Shown: positions 47,031-58,271, numbered from the stretch's first letter. The stretch: DNA of 64,000 nucleotides from Galeruca laticollis (GCA_963921935.1 OY998176.1:171240445-171304444), one strand, 5' to 3'. The notes: a model not told the origin generated them from the sequence alone. A program made the numbers and translations.

Positions 47031-49022
47031 ATGGAAACCAAAAATAATTTAAATGCAGACAAACAGGGAGGTTCTCAGCCCTTGGAGAAATTCATAACTG
47101 AGAATACAGACCAAAGGTGGACAACGCCAAAAAAACCCGTATCCGAAGATACAGATATAGGAAAACCAGCGAATAAACCACTACCTCATAGCAGGCTGAA
47201 TATACTTAGTCATCTGGCCAGATGCAATTCGCTAGATTACTCAACCAAAAAGAGAAAGGTTCATGATACCTCGCTAGAAATGAGTATGACAGAGGATCCT
47301 TATAAACATAAGGAAAGCCCAGAAGTTTTTACTATTATCGAAGCGATAGAGGCATCAAATAAATACATAACAGACCTAGAAAAGGTGATCAAGGAGCACC
47401 AAAACACCAAAACCACAATTAAAGAAATTGCAGTTAAAATGAGGAAAACTGTTGAAATTTTCAACCGTATGTCTATAAAAAAGTGGCTGCAAGACCATAA
47501 AATGGAGCCAGTTGAGAAAGCTACTTATGATGCAGACGTGCAAACAGATGCAACTATGGAACCCACTAAAGTCAATGCCTCGACGCAAACGACTCCCTGG
47601 TATCCAAAAAATCTAAAGATCGCCTCATTATCTGGAGTGGAGGACCTAGAAAGCCTACAAACGATTCAAAAACAAGAATTGGACAGCAGCGTATTTACCA
47701 ACAGCTCTATTGTGATTGGAAACCCACTAAACACAAGTGACGAGACGGTAAAAGTTGTATTCGCTGAACCAGGAGACCCAAATTTTCATACTGGTATACA
47801 AAAGATGTATAAGGAGAAATTCCCAGAAATATGCCAATTAAAATCCAATTTTGAGGTTATAGAACAGATCATAAGAGTGAAGACAAAAACCCCATATCTG
47901 CATACTCGCAAAAATATAATAAAAATAAAACACGATGGAAGTGATAAACAAAATTGGGAAGGGCTAAAACGACTGCAGGAAGAAACAGCAGAAGATATGC
48001 ACGTGGCATTACATCATATATCAAATATGACAGTAGAAAATCTCCAAAAAATGACAGAGGCAATTTTTCACGGCTCACAAACAAAAGTAACGATCATCAC
48101 CACTGACAAATATAAAGCAGCAATGGGGGAGCGAGACAAAACTGAAAGAAAAGAAATACCCACATACGGCTTAATAATAAAACAAGGTGGAAAGAGTTAA
48201 AAGGAAGTATTGGGCCAAGTTAAAAAGATTATTGGAACTACCTCAGCTACCAACGCCATCAGAACTGTTAGGAGTACCAAGGATAATAATCTCCTCATAA
48301 CAATGGACAAGGATGAAAAAGTGATGGACAAAGTAAAAGAAGCTATTAAAAATATCTCAGAGGGGTTTAATGTTAGAGAACTAGTCAGAAATGACGAATA
48401 TGAAACATTACACATAAAAGGTATGGACGCCGAAGCAACTAGAGAGAACCTACTGGAAGAACTAACCAAGATCCTTGGAACCTGGGATGAAGAATACAGT
48501 AGGCTATGCGAGCTACGTCCTCAATCAAACGAAACTCAAGCAGCGACACTTACAATTAAAAAAGAAGAAGCGGCGAAACTTCTACGAGCGGAGCATATAC
48601 TAGTTGGACTCGTCAGATGCAGAATAGAAAAGAGACTAAGGATAAGCAGATGCACAAAATGTTGGGAGTATGACCATAAGGCAACTGACTGTAACGGGCC
48701 TAGCCGCGTAGCACTATGCTATAAATGCGGGAAAGAAAATCATGTAGCTGATCAGTGTAGAAATGCAGAAACATGCCCAGTATGTGATAAAACCGGGCAA
48801 AAAGCAGGAACAATGAAATGTCAAGCCTTCAAAAAAGCGCTCAATAGAGCTAGAGCAACGGAAAGAAGAGAAATAAAGTTACGCCGAAACGATACGGCCA
48901 AGCAAAATATGGAAGAGCACGATTCAAGGGAAAACCTAGATGTGGACTACCCCTGTGAAGAATCTCATGGGCTGACACAAGAAGCAGAGCATACTCTACA
49001 TACCATTGACAACAAAAACTAA
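47031..49022 (+). pseudogene. R1-like LINE ORF1 with three zinc knuckles, one stop
   Basis: The frame from 47031 runs 389 codons to a TAA at 48198-48200. The same frame continues at once (KEVLGQVKKIIGTTSATNAI) for about 273 codons to the TAA at 49022. The N-terminal half is basic and low in known motifs, with KVIKEHQNTKTTIKEIAVKM as a probable coiled coil. The C-terminal half has CTKCWEYDHKATDC, CYKCGKENHVADQC and CPVCDKTGQKAGTMKC, three knuckles typical of R1-clade ORF1. It would bind LINE RNA. A single nonsense codon disrupts an otherwise open 664-codon protein. Confidence 0.85.
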
Positions 49023-49024
49023 AA

Positions 49025-51927
49025 ATGTATCTCAATTCAATTCCAATTCTACAGGGCAATATAGACAGAGGAAAGGGGGCCATGGACTTGATGTACAAAA
49101 TAGCTGATGAAAGGCAAGCTGATGTTATACTAATAGCCGAACCTAAGAAGAAAAAAGCTCTTACCGAACACTGGATCGTTGATGACAACATAGACGCAGC
49201 AATAAAACTTAGAAGAAACGTTAAAGCCAATAACAAAGGTAAAGGTGCAGGTTTTGTGTGGGTGGAAACATGTAATACGGTAATGTACAGCTGTTACATA
49301 TCCCCAAATGTAGAAACAATAAAATTCGTAGATTTCCTAGCAGCCTTAAGAGAAGATATGAGAAGACATAAGAAGCAGATTATAGTAGGCGGCGATTTTA
49401 ATGCGAAATACTTCCTATGGAATTCAAACATTGAAGACAGGCGTTGAAAAATCTTATCGGAATGGTTAGCAGAAGAAGATCTCGTCATATATAATCATGG
49501 AAATGTACCTACATTTAGAAGAGGAATTAGCGAATCATATATAGACATCACTTTTAGTACAAGAAAGGTTGCCAAACAGGTCGCTAACTGGAAGGTGCTT
49601 GAAGAAGAAAATCTGAGCCTACATCAGTATATTTTGTACGAGTTGAAGGACTATCGCCAGGAAGAACACCGACAAAGGTCTCCATCAAGTTATGGATGGC
49701 AAATTAAAAATGAGAAAATACCTAAACTCCTAGAAGAATTTGAAAGAATAGTGGGCAATAGAGAAAATAATATCTTAACAACTGAAGAACTAACAAAGGC
49801 TATAAAAACCGCTTGCGATAAGACCTTCCACAAGAAACAGGGAAATCCAAAAAGAAGACCAGTGTACTGGTGGACCGAAGAGGTGACCGACAAACTGAAG
49901 ATATGCTTGCAAAAAAGAAGGACGATGCTAAGGGCTAATAAAAGTACAAACGGAGACCACAAAACTGTATGCCGAGATCAGTACAGGCTAAGTAGATCCG
50001 AACTTAAAAAAGCCATAATTCTCGCAAAAAAGGCCAGCTGGAGAAAAGTTATTGATGAGGTCAACGCAGATATTTGGGGCAAAGGATATCAAATCGTTAC
50101 AAATAAGCTTAAGAAAAATCGCCCTCTGATCATGACCTACGAGGAACAAATCAAGATAGCGAAAACTCTTTTTCCGGAGCAGCGAACGAGAGTATGGAAT
50201 AAAATGCCAGTAAATATAACGGAAATACCAAAATACACACAAGAGGAGCTACTACAAGCGAACGAACGGCTGAAAGAGAAGAAAGCACCGGGTCCAGACA
50301 ACATCCCTGCCGAAGTGATAAAGGCCATAGTAAAGAGCTACCCCGAAAAGTTCTTGCTCGTATTAAACGAGGCACTAACTAAAGGCGAGTTCCCCAAGGA
50401 ACTAAAATTAGCAATATTTGTGGATTGGTGCTAATTGAAAAAGCTAAGACAGGTCAAGATAGCATAAGTTACAGACCTATCTGTTTAATGAACATCCTGG
50501 CTAAGCTAATGGAACATCTGATGCTCATAAGGCTCAAATCCGAAATAGAGAGATGGGGAGACCTGGATACCGAGCAATATGGATTTAGAGAGCAAAGATC
50601 AACAATCGATGCACTAAAAAGGGTACAGAATATTGCAGACGAAGCATGCCGAAGACATCGTGGAAGACTTTGTGTACTCATAACGATCGATGTTCAAAAC
50701 GCCTTTAATTCAGCACCGTGGCAAGGAATTCTCGATGAACTGACCAGCAAAGGGATAAAACCATATATCTATAATATGATAGCTAGCTATCTACACGAAA
50801 GGGCATTATTCGTAGGAACAAACGGCAAGATAAATGTCACATGCGGAGTATCACAAGGCTCAGTAATAGGCCCTACGCTGTGGAATGCAGGATATGCAGA
50901 TGACATTGGAATAGTCGTAATGGCACCAAACTCTGAATCTTTGATGTTAACGGCCAATCGGAGTCTAAGACAGATAAATGAATGGATGTGCGGGAAAAAA
51001 CTGAAACTAGCAGCACACAAAACCGAAGCGGTACTTCTGCTAGCGGGCAGAAAAGTAAAAAGTATTATAGTCGAGTTGGATGAAACAATGATTAACAGCC
51101 AGGAAAGTCTGAAATACTAAGGTATTCATCTAGATAGAAACATGAGGATGGCGAAACATATACACGAAGTGGCAAAGAGAGCAGAAAAGGCCTTGGGAAA
51201 TATCAGCAGGCTGATGCCAAATATAGGAGGGCCCAGAGAGGGGAACAGGTGTATTCTATGCTCGGTGCTGCAATCTATTATCTTGTATGGATCTTCTATC
51301 TGGAAAAGAGCTCTCAACAAAAATATATATTCAAATAAGATAATCAGCATACAGAGAAAAACCGCCATCAGAACAATTGGAGCGTACAGAACTGCTTCCA
51401 CAAGATCAGTACTAACTCTTGCACAAATACCACCAATCGACATCCTACTGATGAAATTTGAAGATGAGCAGGCTTTAGATAAGCCAAGAGCAGAATCCCT
51501 ACTGCTGCAAAGATGGCAAGAATGGTGGCAGGAAGATGCTGACACAGAGATCTGGACAAAGAAACTTATACCGAACATACATGTATGGGTTAAAAGGAAA
51601 CACGGAGAATTAAGTTACTACCTGATACAAATGCTAACCGGCCATGGATGTTTCCAAACATACCGAGAGCAATTCCACCATACCGAAATATCAACGTGCA
51701 AATACTGTGGTGAAGAAGAAGATACAGCAGAACACACTATATTTATATGTAGTAGATGGCAGATCGAGAGACTAAACATGGAAAATAAAGTAGGAAATAT
51801 AACGCCAGAGAATGTCAGAAGCAAAATGCTAGAAGATCCAAAAAAGTGGGAAGCAGTACAAACATTTACAACTACCATACTAAAGCAGAAAGAAAACGAC
51901 GTAGGCCAAAGACGAGGTAGAAGTTAA
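49025..51927 (+). pseudogene. R1-like LINE ORF2 (endonuclease, RT, zinc finger)
   Basis: ATG at 49025. Endonuclease: ILQGNIDRGKGAMDL, VILIAEPKKKK, VGGDFNAKYFLW, then TGA at 49445 and onward YIDITFSTRK and NLSLHQYI. RT: KKAPGPDNIPAEVIKAIVKS, a frameshift near 50430, ISYRPICLMNILAKLMEHLM, EQYGFREQRSTIDAL, ITIDVQNAFNSAPW, CGVSQGSVIGPTLWN joined directly to AGYADDIGIVV. R1-type enzymes carry about 20 residues between LWN and the .YADD box, so an in-frame deletion is likely. TAA at 51118 precedes GIHLDRNMRMAKHI. The C-terminus has CKYCGEEEDTAEHTIFIC. Nicks target DNA and copies LINE RNA when intact. Confidence 0.88.
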
Positions 51928-52215
51928 TAATTCCGATTGAATAGATGCAACAACAACATGACAGTCAATAGCAAAAATCATAGCCGTCGGACTTGGAGTA
52001 ATGCTAAATGGCGGTTCCGAGTCCGACTAACACTGGCTACCGAGGTGTGGTTTGGTGGTGTAGGCAGGGACTTGCACTACTTAGAACGCTGAGTCTCACA
52101 CTTCCTGTCGCATAAGAGCCATAGCGCAGGAGTTGAACATGAGTTTCCACACCCGTCAAAAAAAACTCGAAAAAGAAAGTCGAGGTAGGGAACTGAATAA
52201 ATTTCGGTACCAACT
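51928..52215 (+). other. LINE 3' UTR
   Basis: Holds CAACAACAACATGACAG and a GCGGTTCCGAGTCCGAC-type stem-like segment (GTCGGACTTGGAG near 51985 pairs in part with CCGAGTCCGAC near 52017). It ends GTCGAGGTAGGGAACTGAAT. The end is also found at 31.9 kb in reverse orientation. Confidence 0.6.
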
Positions 52216-52222
52216 AATGATA

Positions 52223-52224
<2 letters not shown>

Positions 52225-52258
<34 letters not shown>
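52225..52258. repeat. (AT)n tract, left flank of the Gypsy element
   Basis: AT repeat interrupted by the 6.47-kb Gypsy element. The other half of the tract is 58727-58753. Confidence 0.9.
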
Positions 52259-52261
<3 letters not shown>

Positions 52262-52727
52262 AATTTTGTTCTAATTTATTTAAATAATAAACGGGTGGGA
52301 TAACATTTAAACACACTGTATGGCTACTTACTAATTTATTTAAACGCTTACTCACTAACACTTAATTTAAATATACTCAGTATATTCACTTAAACTAATT
52401 TATATGAACACTTAACTAATTTATATTTACTGTTGGCTATTTCGGTGTATTTATTTCACGATATCACTTTATCAACTAAACTAACTCTTCCTGATCAGTC
52501 CCTTATATATTAAAGTCGTTTTTACTAGTAAATTCTGGGCTGCGGCTTACACAGTCACAAATAATTTTTCTGGCCATTTCTAGATAACTCTGGTCACAAA
52601 ACCAATGTTTACATAAGATAGTCGTAAACTCGTAAACAGTTTTTTAAAACTGCGTATCCGCCATAATTTTAACTTATATACCTGGCTTAGACAGAGTCAG
52701 ACTATACCAGGGTGCTGTTTCGTAACA
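52259..52727 (-). repeat. 3' LTR, 469 bp
   Basis: It starts TGTTACGAAACAGCACCCTG on the minus strand and contains TTAATATATAAGGGACTG (TATA-like) and GTGAAATAAATACACC (polyadenylation-like AATAAA). It carries a 36-bp stretch between two TTCTGG repeats that is missing from the 5' LTR. Confidence 0.9.
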
Positions 52728-52741
52728 TTACCCCCTCCTTA
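52728..52741 (-). promoter_or_regulatory. Polypurine tract
   Basis: The minus strand reads AAGGAGGGGGTAA right before the LTR start TGTTACG. It is conserved at 36146-36158 and here also codes for the end of Pol (KEGVM). Confidence 0.8.
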
Positions 52742-52782
52742 AATGGAAGTTCCTCCTGGAACTTTTGTGTAGCCGAGACTGG

Positions 52783-52839
52783 ATGTTTGAATCGACAACT
52801 GGCCAAATTTCTACACTTTCCGATCTTTTGGAAATAGCA
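52783..52839 (-). other. CCCH zinc finger in Pol
   Basis: CYFQKIGKCRNLASCRFKH has the spacing C-x7-C-x5-C-x3-H, a classic RNA-binding CCCH finger. All four ligands are kept in the second copy at 36 kb while about half of the intervening residues differ, which suggests selection on metal binding. Confidence 0.85.
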
Positions 52840-52878
52840 GGGCACCGTTTTCATCGGATACTGATTACGGGGGTTGTA

Positions 52879-53271
52879 GCAACAAATTAATATCTGGACA
52901 CCGGTATCTTGAAAGATAATCTCTACCATGTTTCTGATGATTCGCCAATCCAACTGGTTACTCGCTATCTTAGGCATAGCCAGTTCCTTCACGTTGGATT
53001 CCAACACATGGTCTCGAAGGTTTCGAAGTGCTTCCCACACATCGCGGTAGGTAGATCGATCTTGGAATTCATTTTTAGTTACCACGTAGAAGACGTACCG
53101 CGAATTATGTTTCAGTTTCAGTGTCTTGCCAGGGGCTGGAATCTGGTCTTCAAGTTTTTCTAATTGCCCTAACTTCTTTCGAAAGACGGTTGCCAACCCT
53201 CGCGCGTTCTTGATACGGGCGGGGATGTTGTATGCCAGTGAATAATCTTCCGGGAGAGTGAACAGATCTTG
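52879..53271 (-). other. TARG1/OARD1-like macrodomain in Pol
   Basis: Hallmarks in order: DLFTLP (the adenine-contacting Asp of GDLF), SLAYNI (as SLAHCIS), ARGLATVFRKKLG (as GAGIAVLFKKKFG), a KTLKLKHNSRYVFYVVTK strand pair with Lys in the place of human TARG1 Lys84, TYRDVWEALRNLRDH, LAMPKIASNQLDW (as LSMPRIGCGLDRLQW) and FQDTGVQILI. TARG1-type macrodomains bind ADP-ribose and remove it from acidic residues or nucleic acids through a Lys/Asp pair. Here the loop with the Asp (GCGLD) is two residues shorter and lacks it. Binding without hydrolysis is therefore a fair guess. Confidence 0.82.
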
Positions 53272-56200
53272 TTGTTGTTCCGAAGAGACTCCATATCTAG
53301 CTTTCCCGGTACCTCCATACGTGCCCATAAATTCCTCGAAGGTAGGGTCAGACACATCTCGAATAAGGTTTACTCCTTCCTCCAGGTCATGGTCTCCTTC
53401 GAATGGCGCTAGTCGGTTTTGGTGAACTACTTTTGGTTTTCCGTTGGGGATCTTGCTTATGCGATATATAACATCATTGATCCTTTTCTTGATTAAGTAT
53501 GGACCTTCCCAGGATTTTTGTAATTTTGGGGAAAATCCTTTTCTCCTCGTCGGGTTGTGTAACCATACTTTGTCCCCTCCTTTAAAACCGCCTTCTGTGG
53601 CCTGCGTGTCGTACCGACTTTTCATTCTGTCGCTGGCAACTTGAAGATTTGTTCGAACTAATTCATGAATATCGTCCAGCCTTCTTCTCAATTGGATCGC
53701 GTAGTCTTCGCCTGCTAAATCTTCTCCAGGCCGGCAGCCAAATTCCAGGTCACAAGGAAGCCTCATTTCACGTCCAAACAGGATTTTCGCCGGTGTTTCA
53801 CCCGTGGACTCATTGACGGCAGATCGATAAGCCAATGCGAATAGGGAGAGATACTGGTCCCAATCTCTCTGATGGCTGGAAACTACTTTGGCCAGGTATT
53901 TTCCAATAGTCCTGTTCATTCTCTCGACTATTCCATCTGACTGTGGATGTAAAGCTGTTGTCCTGGTCTTCTTCATTCCCAGCTTGTCGCAAATCTCCTG
54001 GAATAGTTGGCTTTCGAATTTTCTTCCCTAGTCACTGTGGGCTTCCATGGGCACTCCATATCGGCTGATGAATTCTTTCACCAATACATCCGCGACAGTT
54101 GTGGCCTCTTGATTCGGTATAGCGTAAATTTCCACCCATATTGTGAAATAATCCATTACAACCAGTATGTACTTGCTACCATTTTCTATCGTCGGAAATG
54201 ATCCAGCGATATCTAAAGCAATCCTTTCGAAAGGGCTTCCAACATTGTACTGTTTCATGGGTGCCTTTCTCTTGCGATGTGGTCCATTACTCGTAGCACA
54301 AGTCGTACATTTCTTACACCGGTCCTTCACATCGTCGGAGCTGTTCATCCAATAAAACCTTTCACGGATTCGCTGAAGGGTTTTCTTCACTCCCAGATGA
54401 CCTCCCGATGGACTGTCGTGTAACTTCTTCAGTACCTCAGCTACTCTTGTTCTCGGGATAACTAGCTGTCTCCTCATCTCAGAACCATCATCGTTTTCAA
54501 GGACTCTTTTCAACAGCCCTTCTTCCAAGACAAGGGAGTCCCACTGAGCCCAATACACCTTGAGTTTCGGTGAAAACTTTGACACTTCTTGCCAGATAGG
54601 TGGCCGATTTTCTTTCTTCCATTGCCGGATCATCTTCAGGTGAGGATCATTCTCCTGATATTCTCTGATCCTGGTGGGTGACCATTCCTCGTTGACTACA
54701 GTAGTTCTTGAGACTGCAGCTTCCCTAGATTCCACCTTGTTGCAGTGGGAGCAGTCTGTTGGGCACGGCCGTCTGGACAGGGAGTCGGCATTTCGGTGAC
54801 TCACACCGGCTCGATGTTCGATGTAGAAATCATATTCTTGAAGTCGTTCAATCCATCTAGCGATCTGGCCCTCGGGATTCTTGAACTGCATCAACCACTT
54901 GAGTGCTGCATGATCAGTCCGGATTAAAAACTTCCTACCATAGAGATACTGGTAAAAGTGTTCCACGGACTTCACTACTGCCAAAAGTTCTCTTCTTGTG
55001 ACGCAGTAGTTTCGTTCTGGTTTGGAGAGGACTTTACTGAAATATCCCAGCACTCTTTCTTGCCTTCCTTGGATCTGTGAGAGCACTCCACCAATTCCTA
55101 CATTGCTTGCGTCAGTGTCAAGAATAAAGTCTCCCTCTGGTAATGGATATCCCAATATCGGCGCCGAGGTTAAATGCCTCTTCAAAGTTTCAAGAGCCGT
55201 TTAACAGTCTTTGTCCCATTGGAAAGTTCTTGCTTCTTCTGTAAGTCGCGTTAGAGGCTTGGCAATATCTCCAAACTTCCTGATAAATCTTCTATAATAC
55301 GTGCAAAGTCCAAGGAAACTCCTAATTTGATGTTTGTCGGTTGGTTGCGGCCATTGCTGAATGGAAGCAATTTTCTCTGGATCCACCGCCACTCCTTCAT
55401 TGCTCACTATATGACCTAGATAGTTGACTCGGTTTTGGAACAGCTGACATTTCTTCGGGTTTAACATGAGCTGGGCAGCTTGGAGTCGTTTGAATAGGTC
55501 TTCCAAATTCTTCAGATGTTCGTCAAATGTCTTCCCCAGTACTACGATGTCGTCCAAATAGACCAGGCGTGTCATCCAAGACAACCCTCTCAAGACATTT
55601 TCCATGAGTCTTTCAAATTTCGCAGGCGCATTACAGAGCCCGAATGGCATGACGTTGAATTGCCATAATCCAGATCCGGTGGTAAAAGCTGTCTTCTCTT
55701 TATCTTCTGGGTCCATTTCCACTTGCCAATAACCAGACTTCAGGTCCAAGGTGGAAAACAGTTTTCTGCTGGCCAAAGTGTCTAGCGTATCGTCAATTCG
55801 AGGCAGAGGATAGCTGTCTTTCTTCGTCACGTTGTTAAGCTGGCGATAATCCACGCAGAATCTCGTAGTTCCATCCTTTTTCTTGACGAGCACTACTGGA
55901 CTAGTAGATGGTTCTATCACTTTTTCCTCTGCCATCTCTCGAATTATTCTTTCAGCTTCCTCTCTCTTCGCTCGTGGAAGTCTTCGAGCTGATTGTCTAA
56001 TTGGCTTAGCATTACCAGTATCGATTTTGTGTTTGACGGCTGATGTTCTGCCAGTCTTTCCTTCTTTTGGTACGAATAAGTCTCGATACTGCAAGAGAAA
56101 TTCTCTCATTCTTTTTTTTTCAGCTCGATCCAAATATTGACCAGCTACTGATAACATCTGTTCGAATCTGGCATTAGAATTGTCAATGGTCGTTGTTTGG

Positions 56201-56990
56201 CGAACTATAGATGTCACTGGTACGCAGGATCCAATTCTAGTTTCCTTCTTGATGGTGACTGGGTAATCATTCACGTTTATCACACGTACTGGGATCTCTT
56301 TCGCCGACGTTATCAATCCTTTTCCTATTAGTACTCCTTTGCGAACTTCTTCGTCGTGGTTCCTTGGCTCCATCATCACCGGTGTACCTTCCTCCATGAT
56401 TCCCTGTAGCCGTGCTACTATCATGGTTTCGCTTCGTGCAGGTAGAACGGTATCTTCCTGTACAGCTGCTAACACCGCGCTGCGTTCATGTGGATGCAGG
56501 AAGACCTCCTCGGAGCCCACTTTAATGGTTCTAAAGCTTAATTGGAAACCATGCACATTCATTACGTCCATTCCCAGAATCACGTCTTCTTCAATGTCAG
56601 CTACGATTACCGTATGCGTGAACTTTTCTGCGCCAATTCCCAATTGGATTTGTGTCTCACCGTGAACGCTGGCGCTCTCACCTGTGGCGATCCGCAGTCG
56701 CAGTCTCGTTGGTAAAAGCTTCTTCTTGGAGTTTATTATTTCTGGTCGTATAATGGTCCTAGTTGCTCCAGTGTCAACCAGCAGAGCATATTTCTTGCCA
56801 TTTACTTCGCCATCCACATATACACTGTCGTCGCAACATCTGAGAGAAGCTATCAGTATGAGAGTGTCTTTGGAACGATCATGGGTCGATGCTGCCCCCT
56901 CGTAGCCGACCCGTTCTAGTTTCCCTGTGACTGGGGTTCTTGGTTTGCAGGAGTCTTGGGGCGCTTACTTGAACTACGTACACGCCCTAG

Positions 56991-58246
56991 CTAGCCACAA
57001 TTCCAGCATCTAATCTTTCTTGGCTCCTTGTCCATCATACTTTTTATTAAACTGACGAACTGGTCAAATCTGTCTTCGTCACCTTCTTCTTGGATGGTCT
57101 CAATTTTGTTATATCCTGAAGCCTTCGTTGCTGCTTCATATTCAAGAGCAGCTGTCAATGCGTCAACTAATGTTTTGGGATGGGCTAAACGAAGCGTCCT
57201 CTGCATATCGGGGTCACGTAAGCCATCAATAAAGGCCTGGATGCCCAGACATTCCATCATTTTCCCTGGTTCTGACGGATAAGCAAATCGAACGAGTCGG
57301 GTAATATCCACTTCATACTCTTGAAGGGCATTGTCAAGTTTTTGCCTTCGGTTCTCCAGCTGGGACTGGTACAAATGTTCTAGATGTTCGTGACCGTACC
57401 GCATGTCCAACCTCTTCTTCAGCTGCTCGAAATCGTCCGTTTCTTCCAGAGGTATCGTCTGAAGTACATCTAAGGCATCTCCCCGAAGCGCGATAGTTAA
57501 GTTCACTGCTTTCTCCTTGTCGGACCAATTATTCACTCTAGCGGCTGCTTCAAACTGTTTTACATAATTGGTCCACGACATCTTTCCATCGAACGTTGGG
57601 GCCTTGACTCGGGTAAAACTACCAATGTCTTCTACCTTAGGGTGTGTTTCTGGCTTGCAAGGTTTTGTTTGCTCGGTCTTTTCTTCCGTTGGCGTGTCTT
57701 GAGTCCTTATATCTGCCACCTTTTTCCCAACTCCTTGATTTTCTCGTCCATCGTTGTCATCTTATTCTCAATCTTCTCGTCCATCGTTGTAATCTTATTC
57801 TCGATTTTTTCGTCCATCGTTGACATTTTATTCTCAATTTCAGATTTTAGAGACGAAATTTCATTTTCAAAGTCGGCAGCAATGTCGTTTTTCATTAATA
57901 AGATATCGGCAGATATATCGTTCTTCAATGCATAAATCTTCTCGTCCATGTTAGCCGAAATATCATTCTTCATAGTAGAAATCTTCTCGTCCATGTTAGC
58001 AGAAATATTAGCAGAAACGTTCTCTTCCATGGCAGAAATCTTCTCGTCCATGTTAGCAGAAATTGACGAGATTAGGGTAGAAGCCTCGTCATTGAATAAA
58101 ACAGTTTCTGGATCAAAGCCGTCATTTTCCAGTGCCACTTTAAGTCTTTCTACTAATTCACTTTTCTTACCGGACGTTTCCAACTCACGATCTTCCAATT
58201 CTGCTCTTAATTCCGCCACTTTCAGATCCCTTAATCTCTTGGCCAT
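56991..58246 (-). pseudogene. Gypsy Gag: SAP domain, coiled coil, capsid, broken zinc knuckle
   Basis: ATG at 58246, with a close match at 4932. Residues 5-39 form a SAP DNA-binding motif (LKVAELRAELEDRELETSGK). Residues about 60-175 are MDEKI-type hendecad repeats (MDEKIENKITT by 3; SANMDEKIS by 4), a trimeric or parallel coiled coil. A -1 frameshift at about 57715 links to MADIRTQDTPTEEKTEQTKP. The capsid follows: VKAPTFDGKMSWTNYVKQFE, AVNLTIALRGDALDVL, MRYGHEHLEHLYQSQL, GIQAFIDGLRDP and LVDALTAALEYE. The single knuckle is ruined: CWNCG, then TAG, then GR where GH is expected, and Ser for the last Cys. Gag forms the particle; SAP may tether it to chromatin (inference). Confidence 0.9.
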
Positions 58247-58271
58247 TTTTACGTAGCAATTTATTTATATT

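Larger units (their letters stand above)
46391..52215 (+). mobile_element. R1-clade-like LINE, near full length
   Basis: The 5' UTR (46391-47030) is followed by ORF1, then ORF2 two bases after the ORF1 stop, then a 3' UTR of about 290 bp ending GGTACCAACTAATGATAGAA just before an (AT)n tract. The same 3' tail occurs at 31.9 kb. It is the most complete LINE here but carries several nonsense changes and an internal deletion. Confidence 0.8.
52702..56817 (-). pseudogene. Gypsy Pol: protease, RT, RNase H, integrase, macrodomain, CCCH finger
   Basis: One frame of 1371 codons with stops only at codon 539 (probable CAA to TAA) and 930 (probable CAG to TAG). Protease: LLVDTGATRTII (DTG at 15-17), VILGMD. 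RT about 270-460: RFCVDYRQLN, MPFGLCNAPAKFERLM, YLDD at 420-423. RNase H about 565-685: LDTDASNVGIGG, RRELLAV, RTDHAALKWL. Integrase: HHCC (H800, H807, C834, C837), D869 in LDIAG, D929, E965 in VERMNRT, that is D,D35E. After the usual C-terminal HQNRLAPFEGD comes an acidic linker. Then a TARG1-like macrodomain (1183-1313) and a CCCH finger (1327-1345). The frame crosses the polypurine tract, ending 26 nt inside the LTR. It is in the -1 frame relative to gag. Confidence 0.92.

Noticed and set aside
52783..53271. Retroviral envelope-like gene after integrase
   Set aside because: It is in frame with Pol, without signal peptide or membrane segment; motifs fit a macrodomain and CCCH finger instead.
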